In this document: positions 29,709 to 40,513 of the stretch, one piece after another
Position numbering within the stretch: the stretch's first letter is position 1
Layout of the letters: every line of letters begins with the position of its first letter
NCBI GenBank assembly: GCA_002787815.1
Contig: PCUY01000047.1
Location: 1 to 64,000 of the forward strand
Direction of reading: 5' to 3'
Length of the DNA stretch: 64,000 nucleotides
Source: Bacteroidetes bacterium CG12_big_fil_rev_8_21_14_0_65_60_17
GTDB lineage: Bacteria; Bacteroidota; Rhodothermia; Rhodothermales; UBA10348
Notes under the pieces: generated by a model
Database searches by the model: none
Seen by the model: the letters and a program-made list of their open reading frames with translations, nothing else
What the model was told of the DNA's origin: nothing
Program-made: the position numbers and the translations under genes

Positions 29709-31412
29709 CTACTTCCGAAGAACCATGGGCAGGTCCACGCCGCGCTCGGCCGCGGTTTCGATGGCGGCGTCATAGCCGGCATCGGCGTGGCGCATGACGC
29801 CCGTCCCGGGATCGGCCGTGAGCACACGCTCCAGGCGGCGATCGGCCATGTCGGTGCCGTCTGCCACGCTCACCATGCCCGCGTGGATGGAATACCCGAT
29901 GCCGACGCCTCCGCCGTGGTGCAGCGACACCCAGCTCGCGCCGCACGCCGTGTTCAGGAGCGCATTGAGCAGCGGCCAGTCCGCAATGGCATCCGAGCCG
30001 TCTTTCATGCCTTCCGTTTCCCGGTTGGGAGATGCGACGCTCCCGCTGTCCAGGTGGTCGCGCCCTATGACGAGCGGCGCCTGGACGCGGCCTGTCCTGA
30101 CGAGCCAGTTGAACTTGCGTCCCATCTCGGCGCGTTCCCCGTACTCGAGCCAGCAGATACGCGCTGGAAGGCCCTGGAAGGCCACACGCTCCTGCGCCTT
30201 GTGGATCCAGCGGGCGAGGGCCTCTTTCTGCGGGAAGGTGTCGAGCACGGCCTGGTCGGTGGCGGCGATATCGGCAGGGTCTCCGGAGAGGGCCGCCCAG
30301 CGAAAGGGGCCCGAGCCCCGACAGAAAAGTGGCCGGATGAACTCGGGCACGAACCCGGGAATATCGAATGCCTCGGTCATGTCGCGGTGATCCGCGACCT
30401 GGCCACGGAGGTTGTTGCCGTAATCGAATGTGACGGCGCCTGCTTTCCGGAGCGCGAGCATGGCCCCCACGTGCTGCTGCATGCTGTCCAGGACGGCTTC
30501 CCGGTAGCCAGGGGCATCACGCTGCCGCAGCGCGGCCGCCGTATCTACCGTGTATCCCGACGGGATGTACCCCACGTCGAGATCATGGGCGCTCGTCTGA
30601 TCGGTCAGCACATCGGGCCGGACGCCGCGGCGCACGAGTTCAGGCAGCACATCGGCGATGTTGCCCAGGAGGCCCACGGAAACGGCCTCTCCGTCACTGC
30701 GGGCGGCCAGGACGCGCTCGAGCGCGGCATCCAGATTGTCATACCGCTCGTCGCAGTAGCGGGTCTCCACTCGGCGATCAATGCGCGTGGGGTCTATTTC
30801 AACGACCAGGCAGGCCGCCCCGTTCATGGTGGCCGCGAGCGGCTGGGCGCCCCCCATGCCGCCGAGCCCGGCGGTCACGACAAGCCGCCCCTCGAGCGAT
30901 CCGCCGAAGTACTTTTCGGCGCACGCGGCGAACGTTTCGTACGTCCCCTGCAGGATGCCCTGCGTGCCGATGTAGATCCACGACCCGGCGGTCATCTGCC
31001 CGTACATGGTGAGGCCGAGGGCATCGAGACGGCGGAATTCGTCCATCGTCGCCCAGCGCGGAACCAGGTGTGCGTTGGCAATGAGCACGCGTGGGGCTTC
31101 TTCGTGCGTGCGGAAGACACCGGCCGGCTGGCCGCTCTGGACGAGGAGGGTTTCATCATTTCCCAGCCGGCGCAGTGTGGCCACAATCCGGTGATAGGCT
31201 TCCCAGCTGCGGGCCGCTTTCCCCCCGCCCCCGTACACAATGAGCCGTTCCGGATGCTCGGCGACCTCCGGATCGAGGTTGTTCATGAGCATGCGGAGAG
31301 CGGCTTCCTGGTGCCACCCTCTGCAGGAAAGCGTAGTGCCGCGCGGCGCACGGATGGGGTTTTCTGGCAACTTTGACACGGTTTCCTCATCTTGTATCTG
31401 TTCGCGCCACAT
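29709..31412 (-). CDS. hutU: urocanate hydratase
   Basis: [96 protein letters not shown]. Start at ATG 31412 or GTG 31379. Confidence 0.96.
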   Translation of the reverse strand: MWREQIQDEETVSKLPENPIRAPRGTTLSCRGWHQEAALRMLMNNLDPEVAEHPERLIVYGGGGKAARSWEAYHRIVATLRRLGNDETLLVQSGQPAGVFRTHEEAPRVLIANAHLVPRWATMDEFRRLDALGLTMYGQMTAGSWIYIGTQGILQGTYETFAACAEKYFGGSLEGRLVVTAGLGGMGGAQPLAATMNGAACLVVEIDPTRIDRRVETRYCDERYDNLDAALERVLAARSDGEAVSVGLLGNIADVLPELVRRGVRPDVLTDQTSAHDLDVGYIPSGYTVDTAAALRQRDAPGYREAVLDSMQQHVGAMLALRKAGAVTFDYGNNLRGQVADHRDMTEAFDIPGFVPEFIRPLFCRGSGPFRWAALSGDPADIAATDQAVLDTFPQKEALARWIHKAQERVAFQGLPARICWLEYGERAEMGRKFNWLVRTGRVQAPLVIGRDHLDSGSVASPNRETEGMKDGSDAIADWPLLNALLNTACGASWVSLHHGGGVGIGYSIHAGMVSVADGTDMADRRLERVLTADPGTGVMRHADAGYDAAIETAAERGVDLPMVLRK

Positions 31413-31466
31413 GTAGCGCTCCCCGAATATCGGGAACGCGCGGGCGTATTGCACCTCTTTCCGGTC

Positions 31467-32438
31467 ATGACCATGGCGCGCTCCGCTGCAAGTATCCTTT
31501 TCCTGTTGCTCCTGCTGGCGACCTCGGCGGCCCGGGCCCAGGGCACGCTCACCGTCTGGACCGACAAAGACGCCTATTCCGAAGGCGAGATGATCACGGT
31601 GACCGTCCGGATTGACAACACTTCGGGTGATTATATGCATCTGCCGGCATCCACCACCTGTCAGACAGAGTTCCGACTGGAGACGAACGGCGAGACCACG
31701 TTGGATCTCAGGGGCCAGCCCTGTACAGCAGACGCCATCACCGTAGATTTTCCGCCCGGCTCGTGGCGCGAGTGGACCTGGATGCTCGACACGGTGGCTC
31801 TCGGCATTCCGGAGACCGACGGCGAGCATCAGGTGATCGGATTCTTCCCGGGTACAGAAATGGCCGATACAACGACGATCTCGGCCGAAGCGTTCATTGG
31901 CGGGCAGGCATCTGTCAAGGTCTTGAACGGCGTGTCGGACGCCGAACTGGCGCCTGTCATTGACTCGCTGAACGTGGAAGTGCTCGAGAGCCGCGAGCGC
32001 TCGGACGGCCGCACCGAGACCTGGCTCATCCGCGGCACATCGTTAAGTGAAGCCGTGGCGACCTACGCGGCCGATCCCCGCTTTGGTTTTTTCGAGCGTG
32101 ACTTCATCCCGCTCAATTTCGTGAGCGTCGATACGGAGAATGCCTCTACACTCCCGCGCTCAGGCGGGGAGGGTGTCGCCGAACTGCGCATCTATCCAAA
32201 CCCGTGTCACGCCAGGTGCACTCTCCTGTTGGACGGGGCTGGACCCGGGAAGCTCGATGTGGACATATACGATGCACTCGGCCGCCGGGTGCATACGCTG
32301 ACGCTCGAGGGCGCCGCGTCCCTGCCGGACCTCGCCCCCGGTCTCTACTTCCTCGCCCTGCGCGACGGCGGCCATCCCACGGACGGGCATCGGCGCCATG
32401 GGCGGCCCGTCGTCGGACGCGTACTCGTTGGGCGCTGA
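31467..32438 (+). CDS. secreted protein with T9SS type A sorting domain
   Basis: Signal peptide [25 protein letters not shown]; BsuPI-inhibitor-like beta segment ([26 protein letters not shown]); C-terminal [15 protein letters not shown]...[12 protein letters not shown]...[13 protein letters not shown]. Confidence 0.7.
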   Translation: MTMARSAASILFLLLLLATSAARAQGTLTVWTDKDAYSEGEMITVTVRIDNTSGDYMHLPASTTCQTEFRLETNGETTLDLRGQPCTADAITVDFPPGSWREWTWMLDTVALGIPETDGEHQVIGFFPGTEMADTTTISAEAFIGGQASVKVLNGVSDAELAPVIDSLNVEVLESRERSDGRTETWLIRGTSLSEAVATYAADPRFGFFERDFIPLNFVSVDTENASTLPRSGGEGVAELRIYPNPCHARCTLLLDGAGPGKLDVDIYDALGRRVHTLTLEGAASLPDLAPGLYFLALRDGGHPTDGHRRHGRPVVGRVLVGR

Positions 32439-32560
32439 GCAGACCACGTCATGCTGACGAGGTGCAGGATATGAAGCCGATCGCGCTTTCGGGTATTGCG
32501 GACAACCGGACCTTTACGGCCACTTCGCTGCTGCTTTCGAGGTCGGCGGCGGCCGGGGCG

Positions 32561-33205
32561 CTATTCAAACTGAGCCCGGAACCGCTCGAAGGCATCTTCC
32601 AGTGCAGCCAGGCGGGATTTCATGTCGGTGATTTCTTCGGAAAGTGACGACGTGGCGACGGGGCGCGAAGCCTCGGCAGCGGCCTGCTCCTCAAGTGCTT
32701 CCAGGTCTATTTCACCTCCCATGAGGTGCATGATCCGGGCCTCTTTTTTCCCGGGCTGCAGCGGGAGTTGAACGACAAGAGGATCTTCCCGATCGCGGAG
32801 GGCGCGGAGGACGTCGGCCGTCGCATCCAGCGAATCAAAATCTGCCATGCGGCCGCTCCTGGATTTGACTTCGCCTATGGTCTGAGGGCCGCGCAGCAAG
32901 AGAACGGCCAGTGCGGCGCGCTCCTCGCGGCCGAGGCCCAACTTCTCGGCGACAGCGTGCCGGAATTTCTCTGCCCGGGAGCCCGCCCCGCTGACGTGAC
33001 CAATGAGCCGGTGTTTTTCGAGCTCCTCAATGGCGTATCGGACTTCCGATTCTTCGTAAGCAACGACCGGATCACGGTTTGATTTCTGGTTGCAGCCATT
33101 CGTGAGGCTGTTGAGCGTCATGGGGTAATACTCCGGCGTCGCGAGTTCTTTTTCTATCAGGACGCCGAGGACGCGGATGGCTTCGGGAGAGAGGTGTTCG
33201 GACAT
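32561..33205 (-). CDS. YceH/DUF480 family protein
   Basis: MSEHLSPEAIRVLGVLIEKELATPEYYPMTLNSLTNGCNQKSNRDPV...; duplicated winged-helix pattern plus C-terminal coiled coil. Confidence 0.9.
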   Translation of the reverse strand: MSEHLSPEAIRVLGVLIEKELATPEYYPMTLNSLTNGCNQKSNRDPVVAYEESEVRYAIEELEKHRLIGHVSGAGSRAEKFRHAVAEKLGLGREERAALAVLLLRGPQTIGEVKSRSGRMADFDSLDATADVLRALRDREDPLVVQLPLQPGKKEARIMHLMGGEIDLEALEEQAAAEASRPVATSSLSEEITDMKSRLAALEDAFERFRAQFE

Positions 33206-33263
33206 GGAATGGTATCGCGATTTGGCCTTGACTGCAACGCGCATAATTGCCACATTATACGTT

Positions 33264-34376
33264 ATGCGTACTTACCGCCCCATAACTGGCCCCTTTACCT
33301 TCGTGATTGCGATTCTCGTGGTGGTGTCAGGCTGCGACAGCTCGGATCCGTCGTCGTCCGCGGGAGGCGATTCGTCCGGTGTGCCGGACGTACTGGAGAC
33401 TGCATATCGCGGATTCTCGCTGTCTCCACGGGGGTTTCCGGAGGATTTCAGCCAGATCGGCGCGTTCTTCGATGAGGTCCAGGCGCTTGGCCGCGCGGGT
33501 GTACAGGCGAATATGCTCTGGCGGGATGATGTTATCGGGGGTACGGATGCCGGCGAGGTGCCGGAAGTAGCCCAGGTGGTAACGGCGCAGGATGAACTGC
33601 GAGACGTCACGCTCTCGATCGTGTTCGGTTGGCGCAGTGGCGAGGAGGTACGCCTTGCTGTGCCCGGCAATCCTGCCAACGATTGGTCGAACACGGAGGC
33701 CATTTCGCGTTTTGCCGACATGGCCGCGTCCTTTGCCCGCGACAACGAGGTGGAGTTCCTGTTCCTGGGAAATGAAACCGATTTCCATGCGGAGCAGAAC
33801 CCACAGGACTACCAGCGTTGGACGGCGGCATACCGAACCATCCGGCAGGAAATCAAATTACGCAGCCCTGACACCCTCGTGGGCACGGTCTTCAATGCCG
33901 AGCACATGATGGGGACGGGGGCGTTTTCCGGGTGGACTACGCCGGTGTTCGATGCCTGGTCGCTGCACGACGCATCTACCATAGACGTTGTGGGCCTGAC
34001 GGTCTATCCCTACCTGGGCACGCAGCGTCCGGACGATCTGTCTGCCGATTACCTGGCACCTCTGTTCGAGCTTTTTGGGCCCAAGCCGATCGTGGTTACC
34101 GAGACGGGGTGGCCCGCCGACGGCGGGGGCCTTCCAACGGCCTGGGAAACCGGTGAGCAGCAGCAGCTCGACTTTCTGCCCCGCCTGACGGCAATGCTCG
34201 CCGGGCAGGATGTACGCGCCGTGAACTGGCTGTTTCTGTATCCGCTCGCGGGGGTTGTGCCCGCCGAAATCCGGCGCACGTTCCAAAGCGTGAGTGCGCG
34301 GCGCGAAGACGGCGAAAAACGCCTCATGTACGACGCGTGGGCGGAATTTGCGGCGCAGCGGGAAGTGCAGCAGTAG
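33264..34376 (+). CDS. lipoprotein, putative glycoside hydrolase-like TIM-barrel protein
   Basis: Lipobox FVIAILVVVSGC; candidate acid residues in FLFLGNETDFH and PIVVTETGWPADGG (GH17/GH53-like arrangement). Confidence 0.65.
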   Translation: MRTYRPITGPFTFVIAILVVVSGCDSSDPSSSAGGDSSGVPDVLETAYRGFSLSPRGFPEDFSQIGAFFDEVQALGRAGVQANMLWRDDVIGGTDAGEVPEVAQVVTAQDELRDVTLSIVFGWRSGEEVRLAVPGNPANDWSNTEAISRFADMAASFARDNEVEFLFLGNETDFHAEQNPQDYQRWTAAYRTIRQEIKLRSPDTLVGTVFNAEHMMGTGAFSGWTTPVFDAWSLHDASTIDVVGLTVYPYLGTQRPDDLSADYLAPLFELFGPKPIVVTETGWPADGGGLPTAWETGEQQQLDFLPRLTAMLAGQDVRAVNWLFLYPLAGVVPAEIRRTFQSVSARREDGEKRLMYDAWAEFAAQREVQQ

Positions 34377-34421
34377 CATTGTTCTCCATACCACGAGCCA
34401 TCTACACCAGTCCCTCGCCTG

Positions 34422-35642
34422 TCAGATCCCCGAAGCAATGAGCAGTTCGATGTCGCGGTGGGCCATGCCGAACATGGTGGCGAGGCTTTTCTTGGTCAGG
34501 TGGCGGCGGTAGACGTACGCGCCGTTTCGCAGGCCCACATCCCCCCAGAGGGCTTCGTTGATGGAGCCGGCATCGCCGATCTTGATGATGTACGGGACAA
34601 GCACGTTGGTGAGCGCGTATGTGGCGGTCCTTGCCGCGTTTGAAGGCATGTTCGGTACGCTGTAGTGCACCACGCCGTGCTTGACGAATGTGGGGTCGCT
34701 GTGGGTGGTCGCAAAACTCGATTCAATGCATCCCCCCTGGTCAATGACGGCGTCAACGATGACGCTGCCCTCGCGCATGGCCGCGACCATGTCCTCGGTT
34801 ACGACCATGGGGGCACGCGAGCCGGCGGTCATCATGGCGCCAATGACAACATCGGCCGTCGCCACCGCTTGGCGCACATACTGTTCTGTCGCCATGGCGG
34901 TCGTCACGCCCCGGCCCAGGTAGTGTTCGAGGGCGCGCAGCGCGCTGAGGTCGTTGTCGAGCACGAGCACATGGGCGCCGAAGCCGAGCGCGGTCCGGGC
35001 CGCCCATTCGCCGACGACGCCCGCGCCGAGAATGACTACGTTCGATGGCGGCACGCCAGAAATGCCGCCGAGCATGATACCCCGCCCGCCTTCGGAGCTC
35101 TCCAGGTACCGCGCGGCGATCTGGATGGACATGGTGCCCATGATTTCGTGCATCATGCGCACTATGGGCAGCGTCCCGTCCGTGTCACGGATGAACTCGA
35201 AACCAATACCCGTGATACCGAGCTCCATGAGGTGTTTCAGGTAGTCGGGCGAGGCTGCGCCCAAGTGCAGGGCGGAGATCAGGATCTGGCGCTTGCGCAG
35301 GAAGGTCACTTCTTCGTCGCACGGTGGGCCCACCTTGACAATCAAGTCGCTGCGCGCGTAGAGATCACCGGCACTTTCCACGAGTTCGGCTCCAGCATCT
35401 GCGTACTGGACGTCCGGAAAGTTTGCGCCAAGACCGGCGTGCTGTCCTACCAGGACACGGTGACCACCGGCGACGAGCGTGTGGACACCGGCGGGCGAGA
35501 GGGCCACGCGCCGCTCCTCGTTCGAGATCTCCCGGGGCACGCCGATGCAGAGGGCATTCTCGTGCGTCTGCACCTTTTTCGGCTGCTCGCGGGTAAGAAT
35601 GCCGCCCTCCAGACCGAGTCCCTGCAAAGCCGGAATTTCCAT
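34422..35642 (-). CDS. ald: alanine dehydrogenase
   Basis: IGVPREISNEERRVALSPAGVHTLVAGGHRVLVGQHAGLGANFPD..., VVILGAGVVGEWAA, DQGGCIESS. The 598-aa track ORF runs into an upstream frame overlapping the rRNA methyltransferase. Confidence 0.95.
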   Translation of the reverse strand: MEIPALQGLGLEGGILTREQPKKVQTHENALCIGVPREISNEERRVALSPAGVHTLVAGGHRVLVGQHAGLGANFPDVQYADAGAELVESAGDLYARSDLIVKVGPPCDEEVTFLRKRQILISALHLGAASPDYLKHLMELGITGIGFEFIRDTDGTLPIVRMMHEIMGTMSIQIAARYLESSEGGRGIMLGGISGVPPSNVVILGAGVVGEWAARTALGFGAHVLVLDNDLSALRALEHYLGRGVTTAMATEQYVRQAVATADVVIGAMMTAGSRAPMVVTEDMVAAMREGSVIVDAVIDQGGCIESSFATTHSDPTFVKHGVVHYSVPNMPSNAARTATYALTNVLVPYIIKIGDAGSINEALWGDVGLRNGAYVYRRHLTKKSLATMFGMAHRDIELLIASGI

Positions 35643-35700
35643 GGATGTAGACGCGAAAAAATAGAGCAGACAGCGCCGGGTAATATAATGGACAGGGCGC

Positions 35701-36528
35701 TCATTTTTCCAGTCTGGAACGACAGGAACTGAAGCGGGAGAGCAGAATGGCACCGGCCGCCGCCACATTGAGCGACTCGACGGCGGAAGGGGATGGGCCT
35801 GCATCGTTGTCGCGAGAGGCCGGGCGCGAAATGGTGACTCGGCCGGTCGCGCGTGTGGCGGCGGCCGTGGACGGACCGTGGGCTTCGCTGCCGAGGACCA
35901 GGACGCTGCCGGGTCCGGGCGCCCAGGCGCGCGCGTCCTCTCCTTCCATGTCAGCGACCCACACGGCACGTCCCTGGTCCCGGAATGTCTGCAGGAGCAA
36001 TTCAGGATGGCTGCTGCGGCAGAGCAGAACATCCCACACCCCTCCCATCGACGCGCGCAGCGTCTTCGGGTTGAAGAAATCGGCCGTGCCGAAGGGAGCG
36101 TCGTCTGCCGCGTGGACGGTACCCACGACGGCGCGCACACCGAACCATGCGGCCGTGCGGATGAGCGTACCGACATTTCCGGGGTCCTGGATACCATCAA
36201 GAACCAGCACCGGATCACTGGCCGCGAGCCGTGCGGGCAGGTCCGCCTCTTCCACGAGCGGCACGCTGACGACCGCCAGGATACCGGGCGGAGTGCTTAC
36301 ACGGGCAAGGCGCGAGAGCGTCTGCGCATCTATGCGTTCCGGCTCGGGTGCGCCAGCGCGACCGGTCCACTCCGCACCCGGTCCAAGCAGGATGTCGTGG
36401 ACGCGCGCGCCGCCCTGCAGCGCCGACTCGAGCGAACGCGCGCCTTCAATGACGCACTGACCCAACTGGTCGCGGTACTTCTTCTGGCCGAGTGAGGCAA
36501 TTTCCTTCAGGCGGCGGGCTGTAGGCAT
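35701..36528 (-). CDS. TrmH/SpoU family RNA 2'-O-methyltransferase
   Basis: IASLGQKKYRDQLGQCVIEGARSLESAL; LVLDGIQDPGNVGTLIRTAAWFG; LVLGSEAHGPS; SLNVAAAGAILLSRF. Confidence 0.93.
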   Translation of the reverse strand: MPTARRLKEIASLGQKKYRDQLGQCVIEGARSLESALQGGARVHDILLGPGAEWTGRAGAPEPERIDAQTLSRLARVSTPPGILAVVSVPLVEEADLPARLAASDPVLVLDGIQDPGNVGTLIRTAAWFGVRAVVGTVHAADDAPFGTADFFNPKTLRASMGGVWDVLLCRSSHPELLLQTFRDQGRAVWVADMEGEDARAWAPGPGSVLVLGSEAHGPSTAAATRATGRVTISRPASRDNDAGPSPSAVESLNVAAAGAILLSRFSSCRSRLEK

Positions 36529-36794
36529 GGACAGGGTTTGTTTGTGCGGCTGGGTGGGGCGTGCCCGCTGGGATCATGCCGGGAATATACGTGTGCACAA
36601 CATGCCGTCCTTGTGGAGGTGCGTCCAGGGGTGACGCTGTCCCCGACTGGATTCAAACGGATTTCCCAAAGTAGTGTCGCCCACGTGCAGTACCTTTGCC
36701 GCCGGATTCCCCGGACAGTGATCCATTCACACTCCCTTACCATCACCTGCCGTACTGGAAGCGCTGCCTGCGCTGCCGTGCCAGCCCAAACACC

Positions 36795-38099
36795 ATGTCG
36801 TCAAAAGACGTTTACAAACGCTCCGTATACCGCGAACCCGCACCTGTCCTGGATCAGGATAACCCGTTCCAGGCCATGGTTGAGCGGTTTGATGTAGCCG
36901 CCAAGATCCTGGAACTGGATCCAGGCTTCTACGAGTACCTCGTTACGCCCGCCAAAATCCATATCGTCGGTATCCCGGTGGTCATGGACACCGGAAAAAT
37001 CAAGATGTTCGAGGGCTACCGGGTCATCCACAGCGAAATCCTGGGCCCCTCGAAGGGCGGTATCCGGTATGCTCCGGACGTGAATCTGGAAGAAGTAAAG
37101 GCACTGGCCGCGTGGATGACGTGGAAATGTGCTGTCGTCAATGTGCCGTTCGGCGGTGCGAAGGGCGGCATTGTCTGCAACCCGCGCGAAATGAGCCCGG
37201 GTGAGCTTGAGCGCCTCACGCGGCGCTACACGGCCAACATGATGGATGTATTCGGCCCGGACCGTGACATTCCGGCCCCCGACATGAATACAAACGAGCA
37301 GATCATGGCGTGGATTCTGGATACGTACTCCATGCACGCGCGACGCACGGAGACCGCCGTCGTGACCGGCAAGCCCATTCTGCTCGGCGGATCGGCCGGA
37401 CGCCGCGAGGCCACGGGCCGCGGCGTCATGACCGTTACGCTGGCCGCCATGGAACGCCTCGGACTGCTGGCCAGCGAGTCGACCGTTGCCGTGCAGGGTT
37501 TTGGCAACGTGGGGTCGGTGGCCGCTGACCTGCTCGCGAAACAGGGATGCCGGATTCTTGCCGTGAGCGACGTATCGGGCGGGTACTACAATGCCAACGG
37601 GCTCGACATCCAGGCCATGATCGCGTACTCCGCATCGCACGGATATTCGCTGGAAGGATACCCCGATGCAGAGCCGATTTCCAACGAAGAGCTGCTCTCG
37701 CTCGAGGTGGACGTGCTGGCACCCTGCGCGAAAGAGGATCAGATTACGCTCAAGAATGCCGACAAAATAAACGCGAAGATCATTTCGGAGGGTGCCAATG
37801 GCCCGACGACGCCCAAGGCCGACACCGTTCTTGCAGAGCGGGGGGTTCTGGTCATCCCCGACATCCTGGCCAACGCGGGCGGCGTGACCGTGTCGTATTT
37901 CGAGTGGGTGCAGGACCGGCAGGGGTACTTCTGGACCGAGGACCGTGTGAACCGTCGCCTGGACCGGATGATGCACGCGGCGTTCGATTCCGTGTTCGAG
38001 ACGGCCCAGAAGCACGACGCGACGCTTCGGATTGGCGCGTATGTGCGGGGCATCAACAAGGTCGCCGGAGCCCTCAAGGTACGCGGCATTTACGCCTGA
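36795..38099 (+). CDS. Glu/Leu/Phe/Val dehydrogenase (glutamate dehydrogenase)
   Basis: [64 protein letters not shown]. Confidence 0.95.
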   Translation: MSSKDVYKRSVYREPAPVLDQDNPFQAMVERFDVAAKILELDPGFYEYLVTPAKIHIVGIPVVMDTGKIKMFEGYRVIHSEILGPSKGGIRYAPDVNLEEVKALAAWMTWKCAVVNVPFGGAKGGIVCNPREMSPGELERLTRRYTANMMDVFGPDRDIPAPDMNTNEQIMAWILDTYSMHARRTETAVVTGKPILLGGSAGRREATGRGVMTVTLAAMERLGLLASESTVAVQGFGNVGSVAADLLAKQGCRILAVSDVSGGYYNANGLDIQAMIAYSASHGYSLEGYPDAEPISNEELLSLEVDVLAPCAKEDQITLKNADKINAKIISEGANGPTTPKADTVLAERGVLVIPDILANAGGVTVSYFEWVQDRQGYFWTEDRVNRRLDRMMHAAFDSVFETAQKHDATLRIGAYVRGINKVAGALKVRGIYA

Positions 38100-38162
38100 C
38101 GCGGCGGATTGCACGCCGTACTGATTGATTGCCGCGCGTGGGATTCGGATCTTGCGGGCATC

Positions 38163-38822
38163 ATGCGTCTCAGCCCACATACCAGGCTCATCCTTTGCTG
38201 CGTGCTGCTGATCGGCACAGGAGCGTCCGTGTCGTGGGCTCAGGCAGCCCCTGACACCCATCATGATGCGCTGCTGTCAACGCTCATCCAGTGCGTGAAC
38301 GTCCCTGTCGAAGCCTGGGTGGAAGCCCGGGAGCGCGGAGACGGGGTCGGCATCGAGGCGGCGTCGTCACCCGAGTTGGCCATTGACTGGAGTGGTGCCC
38401 TTCCGTTCATGGAGGCGTCCGTGTCGGCGCACCTGCTGGACAGTGGCATTCCGCTCTCCAAGGGCACCGCGGGCGGTCAGCTCCGGATTGATGTGGATGA
38501 GGGGCGACTGGAGTATGTCCGTGCCCCCCGCCGGGCGGCCGAGCCGCTCGAGCGGCGCATCCGGATTGGTCTCCGGTACACGCTCACGGAACCGGGTGGA
38601 GGCATCGTGGCATCGGACAGCTGTGTCGAAACGCGGTCGGACCTGCACACGATACAGCATGCCCGGTCCCTGGCCGACCCCCGGTGGAATGTCACCGATC
38701 CGGTAATTCCCCAGACCGGGTTCTGGCATCGCTACCTGCAGCCGACGGTGCTGGTGGCCGCTACCGCCGTAGGTACCTACCTGTTCTTCAACCTGCGCAG
38801 TGACCGCGCGGACGGGAATTGA
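38163..38822 (+). CDS. hypothetical exported protein with C-terminal TM segment
   Basis: Signal peptide MRLSPHTRLILCCVLLIGTGASVSWAQ; C-terminal hydrophobic YLQPTVLVAATAVGTYLFFNL. Confidence 0.6.
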   Translation: MRLSPHTRLILCCVLLIGTGASVSWAQAAPDTHHDALLSTLIQCVNVPVEAWVEARERGDGVGIEAASSPELAIDWSGALPFMEASVSAHLLDSGIPLSKGTAGGQLRIDVDEGRLEYVRAPRRAAEPLERRIRIGLRYTLTEPGGGIVASDSCVETRSDLHTIQHARSLADPRWNVTDPVIPQTGFWHRYLQPTVLVAATAVGTYLFFNLRSDRADGN

Positions 38823-38823
38823 C

Positions 38824-40506
38824 GTGTCTGCCTCGCAACGCCTTTTCCCGGGCCTCCTTGTCTGTCTCCTGGCCGCAGGCTGTGCCGTTCCCGTTCCCCC
38901 ATCGGGCGGGCCGACCGATACCCAGCCGCCCCGACTGCGCGAAACCACGCCGCGCCAGGGGGCCACGCTCGTCACCGGACGCAGCGTGGAAATAGCGTTC
39001 TCCGAAGCCGTTGACAGGAGTTCGTTCGCACGCGCGTGGTCCATCACGCCCGACATGCCGGGCCCTGCAGACCTCTCCTGGGATGGATTCGACCGCGTAC
39101 GCATATCATTTCCCGAACCATTCAGGGACGCCACTACCTACATTTTTACGATAGATACGGCGCTGCGCGACGTCCGGAACGTAGCGCTCAATACACCCAT
39201 CTCGCTGGCGTTCGCCACGGGAGATGCGCTGGATGGCGGGCGCCTCTCTGGGCGCGTCCTCGATCCGACTACGGGCAACCCGGTCTCGGCAATGGATGTC
39301 CTGCTGCTTGATGGCGAGGCCGGGGTGGCGTACCCGCCCCGCGTCGAGGACGCTCTGTACCGGACACAGACCGGTCCGAATGGCAACTTCTCACTCGACT
39401 TCCTGGCCGTACGGCCCTACGCCGTCGTAGCGCACGGGGATCGAAACAGGAATGGGAAACTCGATTCAGGAGAGCGCTGGGCCGTTGCCTCAGAGCGGCA
39501 GAACATGCCCGACTCGGCTGGTGTCCTGCTGCCGCGGCCGCTCTGGCCCGTCCGGTTTGACACAACGGCGCCGCAGCTGGTCCGCATCCGAGCGGTGTCG
39601 AAGCGCGACCTGGAGCTTCGATTAAGCGAACCCGTCACCCGTGTCGACAGCGCCGACCTCGTACTCGTCGATTCGGTAGGCACGGAGCACACCGCCCCGG
39701 CGCCATTTCCTACGTCCGACCGCCTGACCTGGATGATGCGCACCCGTGAGCCGCTGGCACGGGGCCCCTGGCAGCTTCGGGGCAACGTGGCCCTTACTGA
39801 CTCATCAGGCCTGTCTGTCGCGCCCGGCTCCTGGCCGTTCACGATGCGCGGCACCGAGCCCGACGCCCCGCCTGCCCGAATTGTCCGTGTCAGACCCGAC
39901 TCCCTACGCTCCACGGACGATGGATTCCGTCCACTCTGGCCCAGGGACAGCCTTGTCCTTGTCTGGAGCGCCCCGCCGGACGGGCTGTCCGGTGCGCCGC
40001 CGGACAGCCTTGTTGCCGTTCAGGACACAACCGGGCGGCGGCTCCCGGTGTCGGTCCGGTTTGTGTCCCCCATCCACCTGGCTGTATCCCCGCCCGCCCC
40101 GGCCAACGTCTTCCGCCTGCTGGCCGCCGATACGTCATTCACGTTCCGCATCATGGGGCCGGCGGACACGGGTGACATCATTGGCACGGTCCAGGCGCCG
40201 GCCCCCACCATCATCGAGCTCTACGCGGAAAATGACAGCCCGGGTGTCCCGCAGGACGGCGCTCCAATGCCCCTGGCCACGACTCGCGTACCGGAAGGCA
40301 CGCAGACATTCCGCTTCGACAGGCTTCCGGGAGGATTGGAGTACAGGCTGCGGGCATTCGCGGACCTCGATGGCAATGGCCGCTGGACACCCTCCCGCGT
40401 GGAGCCGTGGATGGCCGCCGAGCCGCTCATCTTCGCCCGCGGCACAGATCCGGTGCGTGCGCGTTGGGAGTCGGTACGCGCCGATACGCTCACCTTTCCG
40501 GAATAA
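38824..40506 (+). CDS. Ig-like (Big_5/SbsA-type) domain lipoprotein
   Basis: Lipobox LLAAGC then PVPPSGGPTDTQPPRLRETTPRQGATLVTGRSVEIAFSEAVD; GTG start at 38824 or ATG 38800. Confidence 0.8.
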   Translation: MSASQRLFPGLLVCLLAAGCAVPVPPSGGPTDTQPPRLRETTPRQGATLVTGRSVEIAFSEAVDRSSFARAWSITPDMPGPADLSWDGFDRVRISFPEPFRDATTYIFTIDTALRDVRNVALNTPISLAFATGDALDGGRLSGRVLDPTTGNPVSAMDVLLLDGEAGVAYPPRVEDALYRTQTGPNGNFSLDFLAVRPYAVVAHGDRNRNGKLDSGERWAVASERQNMPDSAGVLLPRPLWPVRFDTTAPQLVRIRAVSKRDLELRLSEPVTRVDSADLVLVDSVGTEHTAPAPFPTSDRLTWMMRTREPLARGPWQLRGNVALTDSSGLSVAPGSWPFTMRGTEPDAPPARIVRVRPDSLRSTDDGFRPLWPRDSLVLVWSAPPDGLSGAPPDSLVAVQDTTGRRLPVSVRFVSPIHLAVSPPAPANVFRLLAADTSFTFRIMGPADTGDIIGTVQAPAPTIIELYAENDSPGVPQDGAPMPLATTRVPEGTQTFRFDRLPGGLEYRLRAFADLDGNGRWTPSRVEPWMAAEPLIFARGTDPVRARWESVRADTLTFPE

Positions 40507-40513
40507 TAACGTC

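Noticed and set aside
34422-36218. 598-aa minus ORF as one fusion protein
   Set aside because: Only the part from 35642 is alanine dehydrogenase; the upstream part is a spurious frame overlapping the well-supported TrmH-type methyltransferase.
36801-38264. 487-aa minus-strand ORF antisense to gdh
   Set aside because: Shadow ORF in high-GC DNA; the gdh frame has complete family motifs.
38543-38556. 14-bp palindrome GCCGCTCGAGCGGC
   Set aside because: Short GC-rich palindrome within a coding region, plausible by chance in high-GC DNA.
39746-40513. N-terminal extension of the nnr ORF (782 aa)
   Set aside because: The extension overlaps the Big_5 lipoprotein in another frame; nnr homology starts at MTCPAMFDPVLGG (40514).
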